Shown here piece after piece: positions 34,281 through 46,446 of a DNA stretch of 64,000 nt. The DNA comes from Rugamonas sp. (lineage in GTDB: Bacteria > Pseudomonadota > Gammaproteobacteria > Burkholderiales > Burkholderiaceae_D). The stretch spans positions 1 through 64,000 of the forward strand of contig NZ_JANXMI010000244.1 in NCBI RefSeq assembly GCF_025354735.1, in the 5' to 3' direction. The stretch's first letter is position 1. Each line of letters opens with the position of its first letter. The notes beneath the pieces were generated by a model, which was not told the DNA's origin, ran no database searches, and worked only from the letters and a program-made list of their open reading frames with translations. A program made the translations under genes and the position numbers.

Positions 34281-37200
34281 ATCTGTCCGCACCGTTCGTC
34301 AAGCGGCCCATCGCCACCGTCCTGCTGACGATAGGCATCGCGCTGGCCGGCATCGGCGCCTTCTTCGTGCTGCCGGTGGCGCCGCTGCCGCAGGTCGACT
34401 TCCCCATCATCTCGGTCAGCGCCACGCTGCCCGGCGCCAGCCCGTCGACGATGGCGTCGAGCGTGTCGACGCCGCTCGAGCGCCACCTCGGCGTGATCGC
34501 CGGCGTCAACGAGATGACGTCGCAGTCGAGCACCAGCTCCACCAACGTCACCCTGCAATTCGACTTGAGCCGCAACGTCGACGCGGCCGCGCGCGAAGTG
34601 CAGGCGGCCATCAACGCCAGCCGCGCCGACCTGCCGGCCACGCTGCGCAGCAATCCGAGCTACCGCAAGGCCAACACCTCCGGCGCGCCCATCATGATTT
34701 TGGCGCTGACGTCGAAAACGCGCACGCCCGGCCAGATCTTCGACGCCGTCTCCAACATCGTGCTGCAACGGCTGTCGCAGGTGCAGGGCATAGGCGACGT
34801 GGAACTGGGCGGCAGTTCGCTGCCGGCCGTGCGCGTCGAGCTGCTGCCGTACGCGCTCAATAACTACGGCCTGTCGATGGAGGACGTGCGCGCCGCCATC
34901 CAGGCCACCAACGCCAACCGCCCGCGCGGCGCCTTGCAGGGCAGCGGCCTGCGCTTCCAGATTTATTCCGGCGCCAGCACCGCCAGCGGCGGCCGCAACG
35001 CCGCCGACTACCAGAACCTGGTGGTCGGCTGGCGCAACAACACCGCCATCCGCCTGCAGGACGTGGCGCAGGTGATCGACAGCGTCGAAGACGTCAACAA
35101 CCTGGGCCTGTTCAACGGCGTGCCGGCCATCGTCGTGGTGCTGCGGCCGCAGGCCGGCGCCAACGTCATCGAAACCGTCGACAGCGTGCGCGCGCAAATG
35201 GGCGCGCTGCAAGCGCAGTTGCCGCCGGACGTGACGCTGCAAGTGGCGACCGACCGCACCAACTCGATCCGCTCCTCGCTGCACGAAATCGAGGTCACGC
35301 TGATTATTTCCATCATCCTCGTGGTGCTGGTGGTGAGCGCCTTCTTGCGCAATCTGCGCGCCACCTTCGTGCCGGCCGTGGCCACGGTGGTGTCGCTGCT
35401 CGGCACCTTCGGCGTCATGTATCTGCTCGGCTTCAGCCTGAATAATCTGAGCCTGATGGCGCTGACGGTGGCCACCGGCTTCGTCGTCGACGACGCCATC
35501 GTGGTGCTGGAAAATACCACCCGCCACATCGAGGCCGGCATGAACCGCTTGGAGGCGGCCTTGCTGGGCGCGCGCGAAGTGGGCTTCACCGTGCTGTCGA
35601 TCAGCCTCTCGCTGATCGCCGTCTTCATTCCGCTGCTGTTCATGGGCGGCCAGCTCGGCGCGCTGTTCCGCGAATTCGCGGTGACGCTGTCGGCGGCGGT
35701 GATGATTTCGCTGGTGATCTCGCTGACCACCACGCCGATGCTGTGCGCCTGGCTGCTCAAGCCGGAGCACGACACCCGGCCGCCGGGGCGCGTGGCGCGC
35801 ATCTTCGAGCGCGGCTTCGGCTACCTGCTGAGCACCTACGAACATGCGCTGGACTGGGCCCTGTCGAGCATCGCCCTGGTCATGCTGAGCCTCGTCTTCG
35901 TCATCGGCTTGAACATCTACCTGTTCGCGGCGATACCCAAGGGCGGCTTCCCGCAGCAGGACACCGGTCAGATTTCCGGCGGCATCCGCGCCGACCAGAG
36001 CATCTCCTTCCAGGCCATGCAGGGCAAGCTGCGCGCGCTGGTCAACATCATCAAGGACGATCCCGACGTCGACACCGTGGTCGGCTTCACCGGCGGGCGG
36101 CGCGCCGGCGGCGGCTTCATGTTCATCAGCCTGAAGCCGGCCAACCAGCGCAAGGTGGCCGGCCAGGCCGTGATCGCGCGGCTGCGTCCCAAGCTGGCGC
36201 GCGTGACCGGCGTGCAGCTGTTCCTCAGCCCCGTGCAGGACTTGCGCGCCGGCGGGCGTTCGGCCAACGCCAATTTCCAGTACACGGTCAAGAGCGACAA
36301 CCAGGCCGATTTGAAACTGTGGGCCACCAAGCTGGCGGCGGCGATGAAGACCAAGAAGTCGATCACCGACGTCGATTCCGACCAGGCCGACAACGGCGTC
36401 GAAACCTTCGTCACCATCGACAAGGCCAGCGCCTCGCGCCTCGGCCTGTCGACCAAGGACGTCGACAACGCGCTCTACGACAGCTTCGGCCAGCGCCAGG
36501 TCGCCACCATCTACGATGAGCTGAACCAGTACCATGTCATCATGGAAGTGGCGCCGCAATATTCACGCAGCCCGGAAGCCTTGCGCGACCTGTATGTGCC
36601 GTCCAAGGGCCTGCCGGCGCCGACCTCCGCCAACCCGAGCGGCGCGCCGGTGGCCTCGACGGTGCCGGCCACCGGCACCACCACCGGCGCCACGGCGACC
36701 GCCAGCGCCGCCGCCAGCGGCACGCCGGCGCTGGCCGCCAACGTGGCCGCGCCGGCCGTGCGCGACGCGTCCAGCGGTTCGGCCCTGAGCACCACGCCGA
36801 CGACGATGGTGCCGCTGTCGGCCATCGCCAAGTTCGCCGAAAGCTCGGCGGCGACGTCGATCAACCACCAGGACGGCGAACTGGCCACCACCATCGCCTT
36901 CAACCTGGCCGAGGGCGCCAGCCTGTCCGACGCCACGGTCGACATCAAGCAGGCCGAGGCCGACATCGCCATGCCCAACAATGTGCGCGGCGGCTTCCAG
37001 GGCACGGCGCTCCAGGCGCAGCAGGGCAACAGCGCGCTGCCGCTGCTGATCGCGGCGGCCATCGTCGTCATCTACATCGTGCTCGGCGTGCTGTACGAAA
37101 GCCTGGTCCATCCGGTGACGGTGCTGACCACGCTGCCGTCGGCCGGCGTCGGCGCCGTGCTGGCGCTGCTGATGTTCCACATGGAGTTCTCGACCATTTC

Positions 37201-37582
37201 CCTGATCGGCATTTTCCTCCTGATCGGCATCGTCAAGAAGAACGCGATTCTGATTATCGACTTTGCGCTCGAAGCCGAACGGGCGCGCAACCTGACGGCG
37301 CGCGAAGCGGTGCGCGAAGCGTGCCTGCTGCGCTTCCGCCCCATCCTGATGACGACCATGGCCGCCGGCCTGGGCGCCTTGCCGCTGGCGATAGGCTTCG
37401 GCGAAGGCTCGGAGCTGCGCCAGCCGCTGGGCGTGGCCATCATCGGCGGCTTGATCGCCAGCCAGCTGCTGACGCTGTTGACCACGCCGGTCGTCTACAT
37501 TTTGATGGACAAGCTGCGCCGCCCCGGCCCGTCCGAACAACAACTGAGCCGCATCCATAGCGAACAGGTTACCGCATCATGA
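34277..37582 (+). CDS. mdtC: RND efflux pump subunit MdtC with an extra periplasmic insert
   Basis: 1101-residue RND transporter starting at GTG 34277, overlapping the mdtB stop. The start is fixed by [16 protein letters not shown] aligning with the N-terminus of MdtB; the frame upstream is only antisense-like filler. [16 protein letters not shown] and [17 protein letters not shown] are present. Residues about 778-840 (36610-36800) form an Ala/Thr/Pro/Gly-rich insert with no counterpart in MdtB or in the shorter (about 1025 residues) Escherichia coli MdtC; it interrupts the second periplasmic loop just before VPLSAIAKF. Pump partner of MdtB. Confidence 0.93.
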   Translation: MNLSAPFVKRPIATVLLTIGIALAGIGAFFVLPVAPLPQVDFPIISVSATLPGASPSTMASSVSTPLERHLGVIAGVNEMTSQSSTSSTNVTLQFDLSRNVDAAAREVQAAINASRADLPATLRSNPSYRKANTSGAPIMILALTSKTRTPGQIFDAVSNIVLQRLSQVQGIGDVELGGSSLPAVRVELLPYALNNYGLSMEDVRAAIQATNANRPRGALQGSGLRFQIYSGASTASGGRNAADYQNLVVGWRNNTAIRLQDVAQVIDSVEDVNNLGLFNGVPAIVVVLRPQAGANVIETVDSVRAQMGALQAQLPPDVTLQVATDRTNSIRSSLHEIEVTLIISIILVVLVVSAFLRNLRATFVPAVATVVSLLGTFGVMYLLGFSLNNLSLMALTVATGFVVDDAIVVLENTTRHIEAGMNRLEAALLGAREVGFTVLSISLSLIAVFIPLLFMGGQLGALFREFAVTLSAAVMISLVISLTTTPMLCAWLLKPEHDTRPPGRVARIFERGFGYLLSTYEHALDWALSSIALVMLSLVFVIGLNIYLFAAIPKGGFPQQDTGQISGGIRADQSISFQAMQGKLRALVNIIKDDPDVDTVVGFTGGRRAGGGFMFISLKPANQRKVAGQAVIARLRPKLARVTGVQLFLSPVQDLRAGGRSANANFQYTVKSDNQADLKLWATKLAAAMKTKKSITDVDSDQADNGVETFVTIDKASASRLGLSTKDVDNALYDSFGQRQVATIYDELNQYHVIMEVAPQYSRSPEALRDLYVPSKGLPAPTSANPSGAPVASTVPATGTTTGATATASAAASGTPALAANVAAPAVRDASSGSALSTTPTTMVPLSAIAKFAESSAATSINHQDGELATTIAFNLAEGASLSDATVDIKQAEADIAMPNNVRGGFQGTALQAQQGNSALPLLIAAAIVVIYIVLGVLYESLVHPVTVLTTLPSAGVGAVLALLMFHMEFSTISLIGIFLLIGIVKKNAILIIDFALEAERARNLTAREAVREACLLRFRPILMTTMAAGLGALPLAIGFGEGSELRQPLGVAIIGGLIASQLLTLLTTPVVYILMDKLRRPGPSEQQLSRIHSEQVTAS

Positions 37583-39024
37583 AAATCCAAGCATTCCGCA
37601 ACTCCCTTCGTCTTCAGCCGCTGGCGCTGGCCCTGCTGGCCGCCTGCGCCGTCAGCGGCTGCGCCCTGGCGCCGGCCTACCACGTGCCGGCCACGCCGGC
37701 GCCGGCCGTCTACAAGGAAGGGCAGGACTGGCTGCCGGCCGCGCCAGCCGACGCGCTCGAACGCGGCCCGTGGTGGCAGTTGTTCGGCGACCCGATATTG
37801 AACGACCTCGCCGCCAGCATCGAAGTGTCGAACCAGAACATCGCCGCCGCCATCGCCAACTACGCCCAGGCGCGCGCGCTGGTGGCCGAGCAGCGCGCCT
37901 CGCTGTTCCCCAGCGTCGACCTGACCGGCGGCGCCACCCGCAGCGGCGCCGGCTCGGCCTCCAATCCGGCGGGCGGCGGCTCGACCGCCAGCAACCAGTA
38001 CCGCGCCAACATCGGCGCCAGCTGGGAGCCTGACATCTGGGGCAAGCTGCGTTCCGGCGTCAACGGCGCCAGCGCCAACGCCCAGGCCAGCGCCGCCGAC
38101 CTGGCCGCCGCGCGCCTGTCGGCGCAGGGCGAACTGGCCACCGACTACATCTCGCTGCGCCAGTACGACGCGCAAATCACGCTGCTGGCGTCGACCACCG
38201 ACGGCTACCAGCGGGTGCTGACGATCACGCAGAACCGCTTCAACGCCGGCATCGCCGCCAAGTCCGACGTGTTGCAGGCGCAGACGCAGCTGACCAACGC
38301 CCAGATCGACCAGATCACGGCCCAGCGCCAGCGCGCCGTGCTGGAACACGCCATCGCCGTTTTGCTGGGCAAGGCGCCGGCCGAGTTCACGCTGGTCGCC
38401 GGTCCGTGGCGGGTCCAGGTGCCGGACGTGCCGCTGGGCCTGCCGTCCACCCTGTTGCAGCGCCGGCCCGACATCGCCGGCGCCGAACGCCGCGTGGCCG
38501 CCGCCAACGAGCAGATCGGCGTGGCCCGCGCCGCCTACTTCCCGGACATCAGCCTGAGCGCCTCCTACGGCTACGGCGCCAGCAAGGTGGGCGGCCTGTT
38601 CAACGCCTCCAACAACGCCTGGTCGCTGGGCCTGTCGGCGGCGCAGACGGTGTTCGACGCCGGCGCCATCTCGGCCCGCGTGACGCAGGCCGAGGCCGGC
38701 CGCGACGCCGCCATCGCCCAGTATCGCCAGACCGTGCTGGCGGCCTTCGCCGACGTCGAAAACCAGCTGACGGCCACGCGCGCGCTGATGCGGCAGCAGG
38801 ATTTGTACCGCATCGCCTCCGAGGCGGCCGACCAGGTCGAGGCCCAGCTGCTGAACCGCTACCGTTCGGGCCAGGTCAGCTACACCGACGTGGTGACGGC
38901 GCAGAACACGGCGCTGGCCGCGCGGCGCGCGCTGGTGCAGGCCCAGGCCGACCGCCAGACGACGGCGGTGGCGCTGATCCAGTCGCTGGGCGGCGGCTGG
39001 CACGCGCAGGAGGGTGTGCGCTAA
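37579..39024 (+). CDS. Outer-membrane factor lipoprotein, NodT family
   Basis: 481-residue TolC-like channel protein completing the tripartite pump. A signal peptide with lipobox AVSGCALAP (Cys at about residue 25) predicts an acylated outer-membrane lipoprotein. The two-repeat OEP architecture is visible, with PWWQLFGDPILNDL, GASWEPDIWGKLR and the LLQRRPDIAGAERRVAAANE signature. The ATG overlaps the mdtC stop by 4 bp, so all four pump components are co-transcribed. In Escherichia coli the MdtABC pump uses the separately encoded TolC instead. Confidence 0.93.
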   Translation: MKIQAFRNSLRLQPLALALLAACAVSGCALAPAYHVPATPAPAVYKEGQDWLPAAPADALERGPWWQLFGDPILNDLAASIEVSNQNIAAAIANYAQARALVAEQRASLFPSVDLTGGATRSGAGSASNPAGGGSTASNQYRANIGASWEPDIWGKLRSGVNGASANAQASAADLAAARLSAQGELATDYISLRQYDAQITLLASTTDGYQRVLTITQNRFNAGIAAKSDVLQAQTQLTNAQIDQITAQRQRAVLEHAIAVLLGKAPAEFTLVAGPWRVQVPDVPLGLPSTLLQRRPDIAGAERRVAAANEQIGVARAAYFPDISLSASYGYGASKVGGLFNASNNAWSLGLSAAQTVFDAGAISARVTQAEAGRDAAIAQYRQTVLAAFADVENQLTATRALMRQQDLYRIASEAADQVEAQLLNRYRSGQVSYTDVVTAQNTALAARRALVQAQADRQTTAVALIQSLGGGWHAQEGVR

Positions 39025-39151
39025 AGGCGCGGTCTATCACGGTAAGCGCACAATGAGCGCACAATAAGCCAGCTGCGCAGCCGGCCCGACCGCGGCCGCC
39101 GCCGCGGAACGGCCCCGATGCCGTGACGCCGGCACGGTTACGAGGAGGTGC

Positions 39152-39180
39152 TTGGTTTTTATGGTCGGCCTTTGTATAAT
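39152..39180 (+). promoter_or_regulatory. Sigma-70 promoter of the CheB-CheR-kinase gene
   Basis: TTGGTT (39152-39157), 17-bp spacer, perfect -10 TATAAT (39175-39180), 119 bp upstream of the chosen start codon. The rest of the 39025-39299 spacer holds no gene. Confidence 0.6.
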
Positions 39181-39299
39181 CGGTTGAATAAAGTATCCAA
39201 ATTTACAATTTTGGATGAATGATTCGATCGAACCACGGCAGGCCACAGCATGCGCAGTATCCGCAGCAAGTCACGCAAGAAGTCAGGCAGGAAGTCACG

Positions 39300-42200
39300 A
39301 TGAGCAACCGCGCCGCCGATGCCCCGGTGCCGGCAGGCCTGCCGTCGCCCGCCGCCGCCCTGGTCGCCCCACCGGCCGCCAGGGCCGCCGCGCCGAGCTT
39401 GCCGGCCGTGCCCATCGTCGGCATCGGCGCCTCGGCCGGCGGCCTCGATCCCATCTGCGAACTGCTGGCCAGCGTGCAGCCGGGCAGCGGCGCCGCCTAC
39501 GTCGTGATCCAGCACCTCGACCCGCTGCACAAGGGCATGCTGCCCGAACTGCTGCAACGCGTGACGGCGATGCGCGTGATCGAAATCGTCGACCGCACCG
39601 AGGTGGCGGCCGACAGCGTCTACGTGATTCCGCCCAATACCGACCTCGGTTTCGCCGACGGCCTGCTGGTGCTGCAAGTGCCGCAGCAGGAGCGCGGCCA
39701 CCGCCTGCCCATCGACACCTTTTTCCAGGCGCTGGCGCGCGAGCGCGGCGAGCTGGCCGCCGGCGTCGTCTTGTCCGGCATGGGCGGCGATGGCACGCTC
39801 GGCCTGCAAGCGATCAAGCAGCACGGCGGCCTGACGCTGGCGCAGCTGCCGTCGTCGGCCAAGTTCGACCCCATGCCGCGCAGCGCCATCGCCGCCGGCG
39901 CCGCCGACCTGGTGGCGCTGCCGGTCGATATGCCGGCCCATATCCTGGCCTACCGGCGGCCGCTGAAATTGCCGCTGCCCTTGCTGGCGCAGCGGCGCGA
40001 CAGCCTCCACGAGCTGTTCCAGCTGCTGCTGGCGCAGACCGGCGCCAACTTCGCCGACTATAAACTGAACACGGTGCTGCGCCGCATCGAGCGCCGCATC
40101 AAGCTGCAACAACTGCGCACGCTGGAGCAATATGTCGATCACCTGCATCAGAATCCGGCCGAAGTCGAGCTGCTGTTCAAGGAACTGCTGATCGGCGTGA
40201 CGCAGTTCTTCCGCGACCAGAAAATATGGGAGCACATGGCGTCGACGGCGCTGCCGCAGCTGCTGACGGCCCATCCGCAGGGACTGGCGCTGAAGGCCTG
40301 GATACCGGCCTGCTCGACCGGCGAGGAAGCCTATTCGCTGGCCATCGTGTTCCAGGAGGTGATAGAGCGGCTCGCGCCCAAGGCCCGCTACACGCTGCAG
40401 ATTTTCGCCACCGACCTCGATCCCGACGCCATCGCCCGCGCCCGCACCGGCGTGTTCGCCGCCACCATCGAGGCCGACGTCTCCACCGAGCGCCTGCAGC
40501 GCTATTTCCTGCCGACGGAGAAGGGCTACCGCATCCGCAAGGATCTGCGCAATTCCATCATTTTCGCGCAGCAGAACGTGATTTCCGACCCGCCGTTCAC
40601 CAAGCTCGATATACTGTGCTGCCGCAATCTGCTGATCTACTTTAATCCGACCCTGCAAGAGCAGCTCATTCCGCTGTTCCACTACGCGCTCAAGGACAGG
40701 GGCTTGCTGATGCTGGGCAGCGCCGACACGCCGGGCCGTTTCAACGACCTGTTCTCACCGCTATCGGGCAACGGCCGCATCTACCGCCGGCTCGACGCGT
40801 CGGTGCAGCGCGTGGCCCACTACTTCCCGACGCGCGATGCCAGCGTGGTCCTTCCCCCACCCAGCGAAACGAGAAGCGTCGCCATGACCGGTAATCTGCA
40901 ATCCCAGCTTGAACAACTGCTGCTGAAAAAGCACACGCCCGCCTGCGTGGTGCTCAACACGCTGGGCGACATCCTCTACATCCACGGCCGCACGGGCGCT
41001 TTTTTGGAGCCGGCCGCCGGCAAGGCCAACTGGAACATCCATGCGATGGCGCGCGACGGCTTGCGCTACGAGCTGGCCGACCTGATCAAGCGCGCCGGCG
41101 AGGCCGACGGCCTGATCGCCAAGCGCGGCCTGATCGTCAGCGACGACGCCGGCCAGACCCAGGCGCTCGACCTGACGGCCGAGGCCATCGGCGTGACCGA
41201 CGCGCTGGCCGGCATGATCGTCATCACCTTCGCCGCCGTGGCGCTGCCGCCGGCCAAGCGCCGTTCGCGCGCCACCAATCCGCTGCTGATCGAGCTCGAA
41301 CAGCAGCTGGCCCAGGCCCGCCTCGAAATCCAGGCCGTGCGCGACGAGATGCAGGCCTCGCGCGAAGAACTCAAGTCGGCCAACGAGGAACTGCAATCGA
41401 CCAACGAGGAACTGCAATCGACCAACGAGGAACTGACCACGTCGAAGGAGGAAATGCAGTCCCTGAACGAGGAACTCTACACCGTCAACGCCGAGCTGCA
41501 ATCGAAGGTCGACGACCTGTCGCTGGTCAACGGCGACATGAAGAATCTGCTCAACAGCACCGACATCGCCACCATCTTCCTCGACAATAATCTGCGCACC
41601 CGCCGCTTCACCAACCAGGCCACGCAGATTTACAAGCTGATCCCGAGCGATTTGAACCGGCCGCTGAGCGACATCGCCACCGAGCTGCAATACCCGGAAC
41701 TGGCGCGCGATGCGCAGGGAGTGCTGCGCACCCTGCTGTTCAGCGAGCGCCAGACCGCCACCGGCGACGGCCGCATGATCGTCAGCGACATCAGCGACCG
41801 CGATCTGCGCGAGGACGGCCGCCGGCGCGCCTACGCGGTGCTCGACAACATCGACGAGGCGGTCATGGTGACCGACGCCGCCAACCGCATCGTCGCCGTC
41901 AACCCGGCCTTCAGCCGCATCACCGGCTTCCTGGCCGAGGAAACGCTGGGCCGCGACCCCTCCTTCCTCGGGCGCGGCATCAATCCGCCGAAACTGCACG
42001 CGGCGGCGTGGCGCGCCTTGCTGGGGCAGGGCCGCTGGCACGGCGAAGTGGTCAACGCGCGCAAGGACGGCACCACCTTCGTGGCCGGCATGTCGTTGAC
42101 GGCGATGCGCGCCGACGACGGCGCGATCGGCAATTTCGTCGCCGTGTTTTCCGACATCAGCGCCCGCAAGCAGTCCGAAACGGCCTTGCAGGAACTGACG

Positions 42201-42989
42201 CGCGAACTCGATGCGCGCGTGCTGGCGCGTACCGCCGAGCTGACCGACGCCAACCGCAAGCTGATGTTGGAAGTGGCCGAGCGCATCCGCGCCGAGGCGG
42301 CGCTGCGCCGCTCGCGCGAGCAGATGCGCCAGCTGGCCGAGCATCTGGCGACGGTCAAGGAAAACGAGCGGCGCCGCATCGCCCGTGAAATCCACGACGA
42401 ACTGGGACAGAACCTGCTGGCGCTGCGCATCGATATTTCAATGCTGCGGGCCCGCACCGAGAGCACGCATCCGCGCCTGCACAAGCGCGTCAACGCGGTG
42501 CTGCAGAATGTCGACACGACGATACGCAGCGTGCGCGGCATCATGAACGAACTGCGCCCGCCGGTGCTGGACCTCGGTTTGCAGGCGGCCATCGAATGGC
42601 AGGTCGGCGAATTCCGCAAGCGCAGCGGGTTGGTCTGCCAGCTGGTGATGCCGGACGGCGCGGTGTTCGCGGCGATCCCGGCGGAGGTGGAAATCGTGCT
42701 GTTCCGCAGCCTGCAGGAATCGCTGACCAATGTGCAGCGCCATTCCAGCGCCACGCAGGTCGAAGTGCGGCTGGCGCTCAGCGAGGGCAGGCTGGCGCTG
42801 AGCGTGAGCGACAACGGCCTCGGCATCGCGCCCGAGCAGCGCGCTAAAAACGGTTCCTTCGGCTTGATCGGCATCGGCGAGCGGGTGGGCGCGCTGGGCG
42901 GACGCTTCGACATCGGCGCCTATGCCGCCGGCAGCGGCTGCACCTTGACGATGAGCTTCGCCTTGCCGGGCCAGGCGCTGGCGCTGTAG
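39300..42989 (+). CDS. CheB-CheR-PAS-histidine kinase fusion protein
   Basis: 1229 residues. CheB methylesterase domain with triad Ser45 (GIGASAGGLD), His72 (VIQHLDP) and Asp164 (SGMGGDGTLG); CheR methyltransferase domain (about 235-500) with IPACSTGEEAYSLA and FATDLDPDAI; long coiled coil of repeated NEELQST units (about 660-740); a shortened PAS-10 region; a clear PAS domain (IVAVNPAFSRITG); then an NarX-type kinase with His1032 in REIHDELGQNL and an ATPase end (VSDNGLGI). AGGAAG 5 nt before ATG 39300 decides the start over 39219. Fused proteins of this type sense stimuli apart from chemotaxis arrays; no response regulator lies alongside. Confidence 0.93.
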   Translation: MSNRAADAPVPAGLPSPAAALVAPPAARAAAPSLPAVPIVGIGASAGGLDPICELLASVQPGSGAAYVVIQHLDPLHKGMLPELLQRVTAMRVIEIVDRTEVAADSVYVIPPNTDLGFADGLLVLQVPQQERGHRLPIDTFFQALARERGELAAGVVLSGMGGDGTLGLQAIKQHGGLTLAQLPSSAKFDPMPRSAIAAGAADLVALPVDMPAHILAYRRPLKLPLPLLAQRRDSLHELFQLLLAQTGANFADYKLNTVLRRIERRIKLQQLRTLEQYVDHLHQNPAEVELLFKELLIGVTQFFRDQKIWEHMASTALPQLLTAHPQGLALKAWIPACSTGEEAYSLAIVFQEVIERLAPKARYTLQIFATDLDPDAIARARTGVFAATIEADVSTERLQRYFLPTEKGYRIRKDLRNSIIFAQQNVISDPPFTKLDILCCRNLLIYFNPTLQEQLIPLFHYALKDRGLLMLGSADTPGRFNDLFSPLSGNGRIYRRLDASVQRVAHYFPTRDASVVLPPPSETRSVAMTGNLQSQLEQLLLKKHTPACVVLNTLGDILYIHGRTGAFLEPAAGKANWNIHAMARDGLRYELADLIKRAGEADGLIAKRGLIVSDDAGQTQALDLTAEAIGVTDALAGMIVITFAAVALPPAKRRSRATNPLLIELEQQLAQARLEIQAVRDEMQASREELKSANEELQSTNEELQSTNEELTTSKEEMQSLNEELYTVNAELQSKVDDLSLVNGDMKNLLNSTDIATIFLDNNLRTRRFTNQATQIYKLIPSDLNRPLSDIATELQYPELARDAQGVLRTLLFSERQTATGDGRMIVSDISDRDLREDGRRRAYAVLDNIDEAVMVTDAANRIVAVNPAFSRITGFLAEETLGRDPSFLGRGINPPKLHAAAWRALLGQGRWHGEVVNARKDGTTFVAGMSLTAMRADDGAIGNFVAVFSDISARKQSETALQELTRELDARVLARTAELTDANRKLMLEVAERIRAEAALRRSREQMRQLAEHLATVKENERRRIAREIHDELGQNLLALRIDISMLRARTESTHPRLHKRVNAVLQNVDTTIRSVRGIMNELRPPVLDLGLQAAIEWQVGEFRKRSGLVCQLVMPDGAVFAAIPAEVEIVLFRSLQESLTNVQRHSSATQVEVRLALSEGRLALSVSDNGLGIAPEQRAKNGSFGLIGIGERVGALGGRFDIGAYAAGSGCTLTMSFALPGQALAL

Positions 42990-43000
42990 GCGCCCGCCGC

Positions 43001-43028
43001 TTATGGACTGCGGCTGGACTGGTATACT
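43001..43028 (+). promoter_or_regulatory. Extended -10 promoter candidate for the S46/pnuC genes
   Basis: TGGTATACT (TG at 43020-43021, TATACT at 43023-43028) is an extended -10 element; the -35 region (TTATGG at 43001) is weak. It lies 31 bp upstream of the S46 peptidase start. Confidence 0.45.
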
Positions 43029-43059
43029 GCCGCAGCGTTTTTAATCCGAGGCCACCATC

Positions 43060-45201
<2,142 letters not shown>

Positions 45202-45203
45202 GC

Positions 45204-45863
45204 ATGAACGACCCCTTTGTCCTGCTGGGCTTTGGCACCACGCCGCTGGAACTGGTCTCGTTCCTGCTGTCGGTGCTGACGGTCTGGCTCAACATCCGCC
45301 AGAACCACTGGGCCTGGCTGTTCTCGATACTCTCGTCGGCCCTGTATGGACTGGTGTTCCTCGACGCGCGGCTGTACGGCGACATGGGGCTGCAACTGGT
45401 CTTCATCGTGGTCTCGGTGTGGGGCTGGTATCAGTGGCTGCACGGGGGCGAACATCATGACGCGCTGCGCGTGTCGCGCCTCGATGGGCGCGGCCGCGTG
45501 GCCGCCGTCGCCGGCTGGCTGTGCGGCTTCGCGGCGCTGGCGTGGTTCCTGAAATCGTACACCGACACCGACGTGCCCTACGCCGACGGCTTCCTCACCG
45601 CCGGCAGCCTGGTGGGGCAGTTCCTGCTGTCGCGTAAAAAAGTCGAGAACTGGCATGTGTGGATCATCGTCGACGTGCTGTATGTGGCGCTCTACCTGCA
45701 CAAGCACCTGACGCTGACGGCGATCCTGTCGGCGGTGTTCGTGGCGATGGCGGTGATCGGCCTGCGCGCGTGGCGCGGCGCCGCTTCCGATGGCGACGGC
45801 GGCGAGGAGGGCGAACACGGAGGCGATCGGCGCGATGTGGCGGCGGGCATGGTGCTGAAATGA
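45204..45863 (+). CDS. pnuC: PnuC/PnuT family vitamin transporter
   Basis: 219-residue inner-membrane protein with seven or eight helices, PnuC family. These facilitate diffusion of nicotinamide riboside (PnuC) or thiamine (PnuT), with trapping by a cytosolic kinase. Conserved parts are LSVLTVWLNIRQNHWAW, YGDMGLQLVF, VWGWYQWL and ENWHVWIIVDVLYVALY with the NWxxW motif. The ATG at 45204 is 2 bp after the S46 stop, and the end overlaps the kinase gene by 4 bp. The TPP-riboswitch receptor facing this operon makes thiamine a serious alternative substrate, so the symbol pnuC denotes the family only. Confidence 0.88.
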   Translation: MNDPFVLLGFGTTPLELVSFLLSVLTVWLNIRQNHWAWLFSILSSALYGLVFLDARLYGDMGLQLVFIVVSVWGWYQWLHGGEHHDALRVSRLDGRGRVAAVAGWLCGFAALAWFLKSYTDTDVPYADGFLTAGSLVGQFLLSRKKVENWHVWIIVDVLYVALYLHKHLTLTAILSAVFVAMAVIGLRAWRGAASDGDGGEEGEHGGDRRDVAAGMVLK

Positions 45864-46372
45864 AGGCGCTGCGCGTGGCCATCGTCGGCACCGCGTCGTC
45901 CGGAAAGTCGACCCTGGCCGCCGCGCTGGCGACCCGTTATCAGACCGTCTGGGTGCGCGAATACCTGCGCGAATTCGTCGACGTGCAAGCCCGCGTGCCG
46001 GTGGCGGCGGACCAGTTCCCCATCGCCAGCATGCAGGTCGCGCGCGAGGAGGCGGCGCTGGCCGGCGCCCGCCGCTACCTGTTTTGCGACACCACGCCGC
46101 TGATGACGGCGATCTACAGCCGCCATTATTTTCACGGTATCGACGCGCGGCTGGCCGCCCTGGTCGAGCGCCACCGCTACGATGTCACGCTGGTCTGCGC
46201 GCCCGATATCCCGTGGGTGGCGGACGGCTTGCAGCGCGAGTCCGAAGACGTCAGCCGCATCGTCGACGCCATGCTGTTCGAGGAGCTCGAGGCGAGGGCG
46301 ATTCCCTACCTGCTGGTGTCGGGCAGCCTCGATGCGCGCCTGGCGCAGGTGGAAGAACTGCTACAGAATTAA
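45860..46372 (+). CDS. NadR-kinase-like ATPase (vitamin-trapping kinase)
   Basis: 170-residue P-loop protein resembling the ribosylnicotinamide-kinase domain of NadR. The Walker A motif GTASSGKSTL is at residues 9-18, followed by VWVREYLREFVD and FCDTTPLMTAIYSRHYF, which carry the substrate and Mg2+ residues of that family. There is no adenylyltransferase or repressor domain. The ATGA overlap with the PnuC-type gene indicates that it phosphorylates the imported substrate and traps it. The substrate is nicotinamide riboside by family, or thiamine by the neighbouring riboswitch context. Confidence 0.85.
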   Translation: MKALRVAIVGTASSGKSTLAAALATRYQTVWVREYLREFVDVQARVPVAADQFPIASMQVAREEAALAGARRYLFCDTTPLMTAIYSRHYFHGIDARLAALVERHRYDVTLVCAPDIPWVADGLQRESEDVSRIVDAMLFEELEARAIPYLLVSGSLDARLAQVEELLQN

Positions 46373-46446
46373 TTTTTGTATTGCCAAGCCATGCGGTGCG
46401 CGCTAAATTGAGGGCCGTTCCGAACAAGCCGTGTCAAAGGCCACCC

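Noticed and set aside
31173-34292. 1039-codon open frame antisense to mdtB
   Set aside because: Same type of GC-driven antisense frame; no domain, start signal or ribosome site.
34187-36559. Long antisense frame over mdtC
   Set aside because: Composition is that of a shadow frame; mdtC on the plus strand is unmistakable.
39219-39299. Earlier ATG of the CheB-CheR-kinase gene
   Set aside because: The added 27 residues are not family-like, and ATG 39300 has a better-placed AGGAAG site.
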